Below are positions 16,619 through 23,877 of a stretch of 29,569 nucleotides of DNA, piece after piece. Location: positions 1 to 29,569 of the forward strand of contig DISR01000092.1 of NCBI GenBank assembly GCA_002421825.1. The letters run 5' to 3'. The position numbers were made by a program, and so were the translations under genes. Under the pieces are notes generated by a model. It did not search any database. It saw nothing but the letters and a program-made list of their open reading frames with translations, and had not been told where the DNA came from. The stretch comes from Thiobacillus sp. UBA6205. GTDB lineage: Bacteria > Pseudomonadota > Gammaproteobacteria > Burkholderiales > Thiobacillaceae. Each line of letters starts with the position of its first letter. Position 1 is the first letter of the stretch.

Positions 16619-17298
16619 GCATGTCGCGCGAACAGGTATTGAAGGAGCTGGGCATCGCGCCGGCATGGCGCTTGAAGCAGCAGCCGGCATCTGTCGCCGT
16701 CGGCGAAGCGGCAGACATGGACCGCGGCAGCCGCATCCGGCAAATGGACTGGACGCAGCTGAAGGAAGCCGTCGCGAACTGCACTGCCTGCGACTTGCAC
16801 AAGACCCGCACCCAGGGCGTGATTGGCGTGGGCGACGAACAGGCCGAGTGGCTCATCATCGGCGAGGCGCCGGGCGCGGACGAGGACGCCCAGGGCGAAC
16901 CCTTTGTCGGCCAGGCAGGCAAGCTGCTCGATGCCATGCTGGCCGCCATCGGCTTGAAGCGAGGCGAGAACGTCTACATCGCCAACGTGCTGAAATCGCG
17001 CCCGCCCGGCAACCGCAATCCCGCGCCGGAAGAAGTCGCGGCGTGCATGCCTTACCTGGAGCGGCAGATCCAGTTGATCCAGCCGAAGATCATCATCGCG
17101 CTGGGCCGTTTCGCGGTGCAGAGCCTGCTCGATACCGAGGAGGCCATCGCCCGGCTGCGCGGACGCGTGCACCGGTACCAGGGCATTCCGCTTGTCGTCA
17201 CCTATCATCCGGCTTACCTGCTGCGCAACCTGCCGGACAAGGAAAAGGCCTGGGAGGATCTTTGTCTTGCACGGGAAACGATGGCAAAGCTCAAGTGA
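16615..17298 (+). CDS. Family 4-type uracil-DNA glycosylase with one cluster ligand replaced
   Basis: Uracil-DNA glycosylase of 227 aa (SPO1-polymerase-domain-like, usually an Fe-S enzyme) that removes uracil from DNA. Motif A is GEAPGADEDAQGEPFVG (83-99), and the later HPAYLLRN (198-205) is the leucine-loop motif. Cluster cysteines expected in the family are C56 and C59 (CTAC) and C144 (AACMPYL). The position usually reading KCRPPGNR here reads KSRPPGNR, so S128 replaces one ligand. C217 is the only other cysteine downstream. The GTG start at 16615 overlaps the rimI stop and has GAGG 8 nt upstream; ATG 16621 is an alternative. An N-terminal extension (about 1-45) is family-typical in proteobacteria. 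Confidence 0.9.
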   Translation: MSMSREQVLKELGIAPAWRLKQQPASVAVGEAADMDRGSRIRQMDWTQLKEAVANCTACDLHKTRTQGVIGVGDEQAEWLIIGEAPGADEDAQGEPFVGQAGKLLDAMLAAIGLKRGENVYIANVLKSRPPGNRNPAPEEVAACMPYLERQIQLIQPKIIIALGRFAVQSLLDTEEAIARLRGRVHRYQGIPLVVTYHPAYLLRNLPDKEKAWEDLCLARETMAKLK

Positions 17299-17371
17299 AC
17301 AAAGAGGACAGGAGGACAAGAGGAAAGGCCGTCTAAAAAAGCTTTTGCTCCTGTCCTCTTGTACTCTTTGT
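17299..17371 (+). repeat. GAGGACA-armed palindromic element, copy A
   Basis: Begins one base after the udg stop. The left arm is ACAAAGAGGACAGGAGGACA continuing AGAGGAA; the right arm is CTCCTGTCCTCTTGTACTCT continuing TTGT. As RNA it would fold into a long hairpin with a loop of about 17-20 nt. Orientation here (GGAGGACAAGAGGAA arm first) is taken as forward; all five copies are forward relative to the gene that ends just before them. Confidence 0.85.
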
Positions 17372-17408
17372 GTATGATTTTCCGTGTCCCGAACAAAGGA
17401 GCATGACA

Positions 17409-18077
17409 ATGAAGAAATGGCTTGCAATCGGTTTTCTCGCCCTCAGCCTGTCCGGCTGCGGCTACAACACCCTGCAGACCACGGACGAGCAGATCAACGC
17501 TTCATGGTCGGAAGTGGTCAACCAGTACCAGCGCCGCGCCGATCTCGTGCCCAATCTGGTCAACGTCGTCAAGGGTTATGCCGCGCACGAAAAAGAGGTG
17601 CTCACCCAGGTGACCGAAGCGCGCGCCCGCGTCGGGCAGATCCAGGCCACTGCGGACCTGGTCAACGACGAGCAGGCCTTCAACAAATTCCAGGCCGCGC
17701 AGGGCGAACTGTCCGGCGCGCTGTCGCGCCTGCTGCTGGTGGCCGAGAACTACCCGCAGCTCAAGGCCGACGGCCTGTTCCGCGACCTGCAGGCGCAACT
17801 GGAAGGCACCGAGAACCGCATCACCGTGGCGCGCGGCCGCTACATCAAGGCGGTGCAGGACTACAACGTCACCGTGCGCCAGTTCCCCAGCAACCTCACC
17901 GCGATGCTGTTCGGCTTCAAGGTGAAGCCCAACTTCACGGTGGAAAACGAAAAGGCCATCGCCGTGCCGCCTACGGTCGACTTCGGCACGACGGCACCGA
18001 CACCGGCGCCTGCGCCTGCACCATCCGGCGGCGAAACTTCATCCGCGGGCCAGAGCCCCACCAGCGCCGGTTATTGA
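17409..18077 (+). CDS. lemA: LemA family lipoprotein
   Basis: LemA-type protein of 222 aa with a lipoprotein signal (lipobox LSGC, lipidated C17) and a four-helix bundle. Conserved blocks are SWSEVVNQYQRRADLVPNLV and VRQFPSNLTAMLFGFK. The C-terminus (about 195-222) is a low-complexity Pro/Ala/Ser tail. ATG 17409 is chosen over 17403 because AAAGGAG (17395-17401) is 7 nt upstream of it. LemA proteins are usually encoded beside TPM-domain proteins, as here; the function is unclear but linked to envelope or membrane quality. Confidence 0.92.
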   Translation: MKKWLAIGFLALSLSGCGYNTLQTTDEQINASWSEVVNQYQRRADLVPNLVNVVKGYAAHEKEVLTQVTEARARVGQIQATADLVNDEQAFNKFQAAQGELSGALSRLLLVAENYPQLKADGLFRDLQAQLEGTENRITVARGRYIKAVQDYNVTVRQFPSNLTAMLFGFKVKPNFTVENEKAIAVPPTVDFGTTAPTPAPAPAPSGGETSSAGQSPTSAGY

Positions 18078-18081
18078 CCGC

Positions 18082-18945
18082 ATGCCGGGATCACGACGGG
18101 CGTCGGCCCTGCCGCTGCGTATCTGGCTGTTTGCCCTGTTGCTGGCGCTGGCGGCGCCTTTCGTCGCGCGCGCCGAGGTCGCCGTCCCCGACCTCAAGCA
18201 GCGCGTCACCGACCTCACCGGCACGCTCGCGCCCGACACGGTCGCCCGCCTGGAAAACACCCTGGCGCAGTTCGAGGCGGCCAAGGGCAGCCAGATCGCG
18301 GTGCTCATGCTGCCCACCACCGAGCCGGAGGATATTTCCCAGTTCGGCATCCGCGTGGCCGAACAGTGGAAGCTCGGGCGCAAGGGCGTGGACGACGGCG
18401 CCATCCTCATCGTGGCCAGGGACGACCGCGCGGTGCGCATCGAGGTCGGCTACGGGCTGGAAGGCGTGATTCCGGATGCCGTCGCCAAGCGCATCATCGA
18501 GGAAGACATCGTGCCGCGTTTCAAGCAGGGGGACTTTTCCGGCGGGGTGGAAGCCGGGGTTTCGCGCATGATGCGGCTGGTCGAAGGCGAGCCGCTGCCG
18601 CCGCCGCGTGCTGCGTCGGCGATCGAGGCGGACGGCATGGACCAGCTCGTGCTGTTCCTGTTCGCAGGCATCATCGGCGGCAGGATACTCGGCGCCGTTC
18701 TCGGCAAAGGCATCGGCTCGTCGGTGGCGGCCGTCGGCACCGGCGCACTGGCCTGGATGGTCAGCGGCCTGTTCTTTTTCGGCATCATCGCCGCCATCCT
18801 CGTCCTGTTCATGACCCTGGCCGGCGGCCGCGGCGGCGGACACTGGGGCAGCGGCGGCTTCGGCGGCGGTTCCTGGGGCGGAGGCGGCGGGTTTTCCGGC
18901 GGGGGCGGGGGTTTCGGCGGAGGAGGCGCGTCCGGAAGATGGTAG
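18082..18945 (+). CDS. TPM-domain (YgcG-like) membrane protein with glycine-rich tail
   Basis: A 287-aa protein: signal peptide (1-31), a periplasmic TPM domain (about 35-165, with VTDLTGTLAPDTVARLE and DDGAILIVARDDRAVRIEVGYGLEG), a linker, a membrane region (about 185-242) and a C-terminal Gly/Ser/Trp-rich tail (about 245-287, repeated GGGG and GGFSGG). This is the usual YgcG arrangement. It starts 4 nt after lemA and its stop overlaps the ATG of the next TPM gene. Suggested roles in the family are photosystem repair in plants and phosphatase-like activity; neither can be assumed here. Confidence 0.9.
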   Translation: MPGSRRASALPLRIWLFALLLALAAPFVARAEVAVPDLKQRVTDLTGTLAPDTVARLENTLAQFEAAKGSQIAVLMLPTTEPEDISQFGIRVAEQWKLGRKGVDDGAILIVARDDRAVRIEVGYGLEGVIPDAVAKRIIEEDIVPRFKQGDFSGGVEAGVSRMMRLVEGEPLPPPRAASAIEADGMDQLVLFLFAGIIGGRILGAVLGKGIGSSVAAVGTGALAWMVSGLFFFGIIAAILVLFMTLAGGRGGGHWGSGGFGGGSWGGGGGFSGGGGGFGGGGASGRW

Positions 18946-19439
18946 GCCGCATGCTCAAGCACCTGTTCATGCCGTCCTGGCTGATGTGGAAATATTTCCC
19001 GCCGGCGCTGCTGGCGGAAATCGAATCCGCCATCCGCGAATCGGAAATGCTGCACAGCGGCGAAATCCGCTTTGCCGTCGAGACCTCGCTGCCGCTCGCT
19101 GCGGTCTGGCGCGGTATCAGCGGACGCCGGGCCGCCGTCGAGGCCTTCGGCGACCTGCGCGTGTGGGACACCGAATACAACAGCGGCGTGCTGATCTATC
19201 TGCTGCTGGCCGATCATGACATCGAGATCGTCGCCGACCGCGGCATCGCGGCCAGGGTCGACCAGACCGAATGGGACAACATCGCCAGGCTCATGGAGCA
19301 GCATTACCGGGCTGGCGATTTCCGCAAAGGCACGTTCGAGGGCATCCGCCGCGTGACCGAACTGCTGGCACGGCATTTTCCGCCCGGCACGGACAATCCC
19401 AACGAACTATCCAATAAACCCGTACTGCTCAGACGCTAA
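18939..19439 (+). CDS. Second TPM-domain protein, without signal peptide
   Basis: A 166-aa protein whose core SAIRESEMLHSGEIRFAVETSL, then EYNSGVLIYLLLADHDIEIVADRGI, is a TPM domain of the cytoplasmic-type found after YgcG genes. No signal peptide or clear membrane helix is seen apart from an aromatic N-terminus. The ATG at 18939 overlaps the preceding stop (ATGGTAG); ATG 18951 is an alternative. Completes the conserved lemA-TPM-TPM trio. It lies 8 nt before the nfeD-like gene, so the transcript probably continues. Confidence 0.85.
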   Translation: MVGRMLKHLFMPSWLMWKYFPPALLAEIESAIRESEMLHSGEIRFAVETSLPLAAVWRGISGRRAAVEAFGDLRVWDTEYNSGVLIYLLLADHDIEIVADRGIAARVDQTEWDNIARLMEQHYRAGDFRKGTFEGIRRVTELLARHFPPGTDNPNELSNKPVLLRR

Positions 19440-19447
19440 GGAGACCT

Positions 19448-19852
19448 ATGAGCGCATACATTTTCTGGTGGGTTCTCGCCTTCGTCCTGGTGGCGGTCGA
19501 ACTGACCACCGGCACCTTCTACCTGCTGGTCTACGGCATCGCTGCGGCGGCAGCCGGCATTGCCGCCTGGTTCGGCATGGGCACGGTGGCGCAACTGGTG
19601 ATTGCCGCGGCGATCGGCATAGCCGGCACGGTGACGCTGAAAAAATGGAAACGCGCCGAAGCCACCGACGGCGACTTGCAGGACCTCGATATCGGCCACA
19701 GTGTCGTCATCGAAAGCTGGCAGGATGGCAAGGGCCAGGTCAAATACCGCGGCGCGGTGTGGGATGCCGAAGCCGCCGGCCCGGATGTCGACAGCGGCAA
19801 GCCCTTGTACATCCGTGCCATGCGTGGCACCGTGCTGATCGTGGGGAATTGA
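19448..19852 (+). CDS. NfeD-like membrane protein
   Basis: Short-type NfeD of 134 aa with two to three membrane helices (about 4-70) and a C-terminal OB-fold domain (about 80-134, DIGHSVVIESWQDGKGQVKYRGAVWDAEA). AAGGAG lies 4 nt before the ATG. NfeD proteins are obligate neighbours and partners of SPFH/stomatin proteins; the SPFH gene follows here, though separated by two inserted REP-like repeats. Confidence 0.9.
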   Translation: MSAYIFWWVLAFVLVAVELTTGTFYLLVYGIAAAAAGIAAWFGMGTVAQLVIAAAIGIAGTVTLKKWKRAEATDGDLQDLDIGHSVVIESWQDGKGQVKYRGAVWDAEAAGPDVDSGKPLYIRAMRGTVLIVGN

Positions 19853-19858
19853 ACTAAC

Positions 19859-19935
19859 GCAGGAGGCCCGCCCTCGGGCCGACAGGTGTGAAGATGGATT
19901 GCTTGAAAGGATCGCGGCGAGGGTGCAGCTCCTGC
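19859..19935 (+). repeat. GTAGGAG REP-like palindromic pair, copy 2
   Basis: Contains GCAGGAGGCCCGCCCTCGGG at the left and ATCGCGGCGAGGGTGCAGCT then CCTGC at the right, with a 29-nt spacer. Right-hand hairpin is slightly degenerate (GTGCAG for GCGCCG). First of two same-orientation copies between nfeD and the SPFH gene. Confidence 0.8.
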
Positions 19936-19955
19936 ACCGGATGATTGAATTCAAT

Positions 19956-20017
19956 GTAGGAGGCCCGCCCTCGGGCCGATAGGTGTGGCGGAATCGCGGC
20001 GAGGGCGCCGCTCCTGC
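19956..20017 (+). repeat. GTAGGAG REP-like palindromic pair, copy 3
   Basis: GTAGGAGGCCCGCCCTCGGG at the left and AATCGCGGCGAGGGCGCCGC then TCCTGC at the right. Both internal hairpins are intact and the spacer is only about 13 nt. It ends 26 nt before the SPFH start codon. Confidence 0.82.
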
Positions 20018-20043
20018 GAATAATATTCTGAGGGGGAAGACAA

Positions 20044-20949
20044 ATGGAAATCGCAGTCGCACTGCTTATCGTGGTTCTCATCGTCATCGGCAAGGGCGTG
20101 CGCGTCGTGCCGCAGCAGCATGCCTGGGTAATCGAGCGCCTGGGCCGTTTCCACGCCACGCTGGCGCCAGGACTCAACCTGGTCATTCCCTTCGTCGACC
20201 GCGTGGCCTACAAGCACATTCTGAAGGAAGTTCCGCTCGACGTGCCGAGCCAGGTCTGCATCACCAAGGACAACACCCAGCTCGCCGTGGACGGCGTGCT
20301 GTACTTCCAGGTCACCGACCCGCGCCTCGCATCCTACGGTTCCAGCGACTACATCATGGCCATCACCCAATTGGCGCAAACCACGCTGCGCTCGGTCATC
20401 GGACGCATGGAACTGGACAAGACCTTCGAGGAACGCGAGCACATCAACCACAGCGTGGTGCAGGTGCTCAACGAGGCTTCGACCAACTGGGGCGTGAAAG
20501 TGCTGCGTTACGAGATCAAGGACCTCACCCCGCCCAAGGAAATTCTGCACGCCATGCAGGCGCAGATCACCGCCGAGCGCGAAAAGCGCGCCGTCATCGC
20601 CACCTCCGAAGGCAAGATGCAGGAGCAGATCAACATCGCCACCGGCGAACGCGAGGCCGCCATTCGCGAATCCGAAGGCGAGAGAATGGCCGCCATCAAC
20701 CGCGCCCAGGGCGAGGCCGAGGCCGTCAAGCTGGTGGCCGAAGCCACCGCCAAGGCGCTCTACATGGTGGCGCAGGCAACACAGACGCCCGGCGGCATGC
20801 AGGCAGTGAACCTGAAAGTGGCGGAAAAATACGTCGATGCCTTCGGCAACCTCGCCAAGACCGGCAACACCCTTATCGTGCCTTCCAACATGGCTGACAT
20901 CGCCAGCCTGATCGCCGGCGCCATGACGGTGGTGAAAGCGCAAAACTGA
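20044..20949 (+). CDS. SPFH/stomatin-like membrane scaffold (QmcA type)
   Basis: A 301-aa stomatin/prohibitin-family protein anchored by an N-terminal helix (2-16). The SPFH domain (about 20-190) contains PQQHAWVIERLGRFHATLAPGLN and ITKDNTQLAVDGVLYFQV. A heptad-rich Glu/Arg/Ala coiled coil follows (about 180-245), as in QmcA. Such proteins form large inner-membrane rings and microdomains and pair with NfeD. An AGGGG-type ribosome site lies before ATG 20044. The stop codon (20947-20949) abuts palindromic element B. Confidence 0.92.
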   Translation: MEIAVALLIVVLIVIGKGVRVVPQQHAWVIERLGRFHATLAPGLNLVIPFVDRVAYKHILKEVPLDVPSQVCITKDNTQLAVDGVLYFQVTDPRLASYGSSDYIMAITQLAQTTLRSVIGRMELDKTFEEREHINHSVVQVLNEASTNWGVKVLRYEIKDLTPPKEILHAMQAQITAEREKRAVIATSEGKMQEQINIATGEREAAIRESEGERMAAINRAQGEAEAVKLVAEATAKALYMVAQATQTPGGMQAVNLKVAEKYVDAFGNLAKTGNTLIVPSNMADIASLIAGAMTVVKAQN

Positions 20950-21046
20950 ACAAGGTTCTACAAAGAGGACATGAGGACAAGAGTAAACCCAAGATCGTGC
21001 GCAATATCCTGTCGATTTACTCCTGTCCTCTTGCCCGCCTTGTTCA
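20949..21046 (+). repeat. GAGGACA-armed palindromic element, copy B
   Basis: Starts at the last base of the SPFH stop. It has an outer inverted repeat, (TG)AACAAGG at the left and CCTTGTTCA at the right, and inner arms CAAAGAGGACATGAGGACAA and TACTCCTGTCCTCTTG. This is the longest and most diverged copy, with insertions in both arms and loop. Same orientation relative to transcription as the other four. Confidence 0.8.
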
Positions 21047-21083
21047 GAATCAAAATGTTTCCGAGTAGGTGTATTGTTTGCAA

Positions 21084-21674
21084 ATGAAATCCGTCGATTT
21101 TTTCGAGCAACAGTTCCGCGAGCAGATCGTCAAGGGCGATTTCTCGCTGAATCCATTCGAGGAAGCCGTGCTGCCTTACCTGTCCGGCGGCGTGCTCGAC
21201 CTGGGCTGCGGGCTGGGCAACCTGGCGATTGCCGCGTCGAGGAAGGGCTGTGCAGTGAGCGCGCTGGACGGCAGCCGCACCGCGGTGGACCGCGTCAACG
21301 AAGCCGCCAACCGGCTGGGACTGCCGCTCGCGGCCTACCAGGTCGATCTCTCCACCTACGCCATCGACGGCGATTACGACGGCATCGTTGCCATCGGCCT
21401 CCTGATGTTCTTTCCCAAGGAGCGCGCGCATGTGCTGCTGGACGACATCGTGCGCCACGTCAAACCCGGCGGCATCGCCGCCATCAACGTGCTGACCGAG
21501 GGCACCTCCTTCGTCGGCGCGCTGGAACCGGACAATCATTATCTTTTCGGCGAGAACGAACTGGCCGATGCCTTCAAGGGTTGGGAAATCCTGGTCTCGA
21601 GGCACGACGAATTACACGCGCCGGAGGACACCGTCAAGAAATTTCACACCGTGGTGGCAAAAAGGCTGGCTTAG
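21084..21674 (+). CDS. TehB-like class I SAM-dependent methyltransferase
   Basis: A 196-aa Rossmann-fold methyltransferase. Motif I is VLDLGCGLGN (37-46), with the acidic ribose contact in SALDGSRTAV and a post-I segment YDGIVAIGLLMFFPKERA. The remainder matches TehB/UbiG-like small-molecule methyltransferases; the substrate (for example tellurite or a metabolite) is not determined. ATG 21084 is used; a GTG at 21069 is possible and neither has a strong ribosome site. Its stop overlaps the stop of the convergent toxin gene by four bases, leaving no terminator between them. Confidence 0.82.
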   Translation: MKSVDFFEQQFREQIVKGDFSLNPFEEAVLPYLSGGVLDLGCGLGNLAIAASRKGCAVSALDGSRTAVDRVNEAANRLGLPLAAYQVDLSTYAIDGDYDGIVAIGLLMFFPKERAHVLLDDIVRHVKPGGIAAINVLTEGTSFVGALEPDNHYLFGENELADAFKGWEILVSRHDELHAPEDTVKKFHTVVAKRLA

Positions 21675-22057
21675 TCGCGCGGCGCCATGTGTGCACGCAG
21701 CCAGTTGGCAAAAGCGGCTTCATCCATTTCGCCGGCAGCAACGGCGAGCATGGTCAGAACGCATTCAGCATCAGTGGCGTTGAGTTCGTGCCCGTTCAAC
21801 AGCAGGAAGGTTTCCACGGCCACAAAGGCCGTCCGTTTGTTGCCATCGATGAAGGGATGGTTTTTTGCCAGTCCCACACCATAGGCTGCCGCAAGGCTGG
21901 CGGCATCCGGATTTCCATAGGCCGCAAGATTGAGCGGACGTGCAATCGCAGAGTCGAACAGGTTTTCATCGCGTATGCCGGATGCACCGCCATGCTCGGC
22001 AAGCTGCTCGCCGTGCGCTGCAATCAAGACGGCGCGGTCCAGCCATATCCAATTCAT
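21671..22057 (-). CDS. doc: Doc (death-on-curing) Fic-fold toxin
   Basis: A 128-aa Doc-type toxin. The active motif HPFIDGNKR (67-75) is the Doc variant of the Fic motif (HxFxxGNKR), which phosphorylates elongation factor Tu and stops translation. All motif residues are intact, so the protein is likely active. It is translated from an ATG that overlaps the antitoxin stop (ATGA). Unlike P1, where the antitoxin is Phd, the partner here is an AbrB/MazE-type protein, an arrangement also known on chromosomes. Confidence 0.9.
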   Translation of the reverse strand: MNWIWLDRAVLIAAHGEQLAEHGGASGIRDENLFDSAIARPLNLAAYGNPDAASLAAAYGVGLAKNHPFIDGNKRTAFVAVETFLLLNGHELNATDAECVLTMLAVAAGEMDEAAFANWLRAHMAPRD

Positions 22058-22278
22058 TTGGCCAGTTCGCGCAGCACGGCACGGCGTTTCTTCATGACCT
22101 CGCGCGCGACCTTCATTTGCGCTTCAAATTCAACATCGTGGGGCGTAATGACATAGCCTTCCGGCGTTTCGGTAATGAATACCGTGTCGCCTTTTTCCAG
22201 TTTCAGGCGCGCCAGCACTTCCTTGGGCAGAATGAGGCCTATGGAATTGCCGATCTGGGTCAGTTTGAGCGTGTGCAT
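22054..22278 (-). CDS. AbrB/MazE-type antitoxin (SpoVT fold)
   Basis: A 74-aa antitoxin. Residues 1-48 form a swapped-hairpin AbrB DNA-binding domain (LTQIGNSIGLILPKEVLARL, then LEKGDTVFITETPEG); residues 52-74 are a basic-acidic helix expected to wrap the toxin. A strong ribosome site, GGAGG, lies 5 nt before the ATG. It precedes and overlaps doc, as antitoxins do, and probably represses its own promoter through the palindrome just upstream. Confidence 0.92.
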   Translation of the reverse strand: MHTLKLTQIGNSIGLILPKEVLARLKLEKGDTVFITETPEGYVITPHDVEFEAQMKVAREVMKKRRAVLRELAK

Positions 22279-22295
22279 GATGGCCTCCAGCGTGT

Positions 22296-22311
22296 TATAA
22301 CAATCGTTATA
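22296..22311. promoter_or_regulatory. Antitoxin operator palindrome
   Basis: TATAAC-AATC-GTTATA is a perfect six-base inverted repeat located 17 bp upstream of the antitoxin ATG and overlapping the -10 region and the likely transcription start. Position and symmetry suit autorepression by the dimeric AbrB-type antitoxin. Confidence 0.7.
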
Positions 22312-22336
22312 TTAGCAAGCCGGACAAGGATTGCAA
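22309..22336 (-). promoter_or_regulatory. Sigma-70 promoter of the toxin-antitoxin operon
   Basis: On the minus strand a -35 TTGCAA (22331-22336) and a -10 TAATAT (22309-22314) are separated by 16 bp. Transcription would begin inside the operator and give a short leader carrying the GGAGG ribosome site. Confidence 0.55.
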
Positions 22337-22458
22337 GGGGCCATGATGGCGGATGTGCATCGCTCATCCGGCGCAACCTTACCGAGATCAGGGGCCGGGT
22401 TGAACCGCTCATCGAGCAGCAAAATGACGGCAGCGATGGCAATTACCGTTACCCATCT

Positions 22459-22548
22459 GGGCTTGGCGACGCCGATCAGGTCGCACAGGTCGAGAAAGAA
22501 GGTTTGCGCGCCCGTCTTCTCGGAGAGCGGGTTGTCCGCCACCTGGCT
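22459..22548 (-). pseudogene. Fragment resembling the N-terminus of a restriction-modification methyltransferase
   Basis: Thirty codons between the antitoxin promoter and lplT read SQVADNPLSEKTGAQTFFLD followed by LCDLIGVAKP. This resembles the first helices of large N6-adenine DNA methyltransferases of type IIG/BREX kind (pattern N-x-LSE-x2-x-AQ-FFLDLC-LLGV-x2-P). Neither the SAM motif nor the NPPY motif follows, so only a remnant would be left. The match is from memory of the family. The rest of 22337-22571 shows no convincing gene. Confidence 0.38.
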
Positions 22549-22571
22549 ATGAAGGCCTGTGGGGCCATGGT

Positions 22572-23789
22572 TTAGTGCACCACGTCGTGCCGGTGGCGCT
22601 GCCAGATCAGCGTCATCAGGGCGCTGATGAAAACCCCGAAGATGATCATGATGGTGTGGATGTGCCACTCGGCGCGCATCATCAGCGCATAGGCGCCGGT
22701 CATCAAAAGTATGCTGATGTTCTCGTTGAAGTTCTGCTGCGCGATGGAGTGCCCTGCGCCCATGAGCAGGTGGCCGCGGTGCTGCAGCAGGGCGTTGAGC
22801 GGCACCACGAAATAACCGGCCAGCACGCCGAGCAGGGTGAGGATGAGGGCGGCCAGCCAGAAGTCATGCACGCCGGTGAGCATGATGGGCAGGAAGCCGA
22901 GCGCGATGCCGGCCGGCAGCACGCTCACGGATTTCTTCAGCGGCACCAGCCAGCCGGCCAGCCCCGACCCGATGGCGATGCCGAAGGCGACCAGGCCGGT
23001 GATCTGGGTGGCGAGGTCGAGGCCGAATGCAAGGTTATAGGCGGCCCAGGCGATGACCATGAGCCTGAGGGTGGCGCCCACGCCCCAGAACAGGGTAGTA
23101 ACGGCAAGCGATACCTGGCCGAGCGGGTCCTTCCACAGCAGCAGGAAACTGTGCCAGAAGTCGTGCAAAATGAAGCCCGGCTTCTTGCTGGGCAGGCGGT
23201 GGTCGATGGGCAGGCGAGGAATGAACAGATTGACCAGCGCCGCCAGCAGGTAGAGCGCGGTGATCAAGCCGATGGCGAACATCGGCGGAGCCAACTCCGT
23301 ACCGACATCAAGGCTGGCGAGTCCTGCCAGCGCAATCTCCGGGTTAATCAGTATGCCGCCGATGATGGCGCCAAGCACCACTGCGGCAACGGTGAGTCCT
23401 TCCATCCAGCCGTTGGCGGCGACGAGTTTTTCCGGGGGCAGAATTTCGGTAAGGATGCCGTACTTGGCGGGTGAATAGGTGGCGGCACCGATGCCGACGA
23501 TGGAGTAGGCGAGCAGCGGCGAAAGGCCGAGCAGCATGGCGGCGCAGCCGAGAAACTTGATGGCGTTGCCGATGAACAGCACGCGCCCCTTGGGCAGGGC
23601 GTCGGCGAACGGCCCCACGAAAGGCGCCAGCACGATGTAGGCCACCACGAACACGCTGGCCAGCAGGGGGTGGTGCCAGTCAGGCGAACCGTAGAACATG
23701 AGCAGGCCGATGGCGGCGAACAGCAGCGCGTTGTCGGCCAGGGCGGACAGGAACTGTGCGAGGAGAACGGTGTAGAAAACGCGATTCAC
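22572..23789 (-). CDS. lplT: Lysophospholipid transporter LplT
   Basis: Major-facilitator-type flippase of 405 aa with about twelve membrane helices, moving lysophospholipids across the inner membrane for re-acylation. The beginning MNRVFYTVLLAQFLSALADN and the segments VGPFADALPKGRVLFIGN and YSPAKYGILTEILPPEKLVAANGWMEG are characteristic of LplT. Its usual partner, the acyltransferase/acyl-ACP synthetase Aas, is not adjacent on either side in this window. It is divergent from the LysR regulator with an 88-bp gap holding a perfect palindrome. Confidence 0.92.
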   Translation of the reverse strand: MNRVFYTVLLAQFLSALADNALLFAAIGLLMFYGSPDWHHPLLASVFVVAYIVLAPFVGPFADALPKGRVLFIGNAIKFLGCAAMLLGLSPLLAYSIVGIGAATYSPAKYGILTEILPPEKLVAANGWMEGLTVAAVVLGAIIGGILINPEIALAGLASLDVGTELAPPMFAIGLITALYLLAALVNLFIPRLPIDHRLPSKKPGFILHDFWHSFLLLWKDPLGQVSLAVTTLFWGVGATLRLMVIAWAAYNLAFGLDLATQITGLVAFGIAIGSGLAGWLVPLKKSVSVLPAGIALGFLPIMLTGVHDFWLAALILTLLGVLAGYFVVPLNALLQHRGHLLMGAGHSIAQQNFNENISILLMTGAYALMMRAEWHIHTIMIIFGVFISALMTLIWQRHRHDVVH

Positions 23790-23807
23790 GCGGTTTTATT
23801 GGGTTCT

Positions 23808-23819
23808 TGTGGCGCCACA
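23808..23819. promoter_or_regulatory. Perfect palindrome in the lplT/lysR divergent region
   Basis: TGTGGCGCCACA is a perfect 12-bp inverted repeat lying 19 bp upstream of the lplT start and 59 bp upstream of the LysR start. It is a candidate operator for the LysR protein or another dimeric regulator. Confidence 0.4.
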
Positions 23820-23877
23820 GGCGCTCTTATGATTAAATAAAAAACTTTTCTGGCAACACATTAACGGAGCCAAAAAC

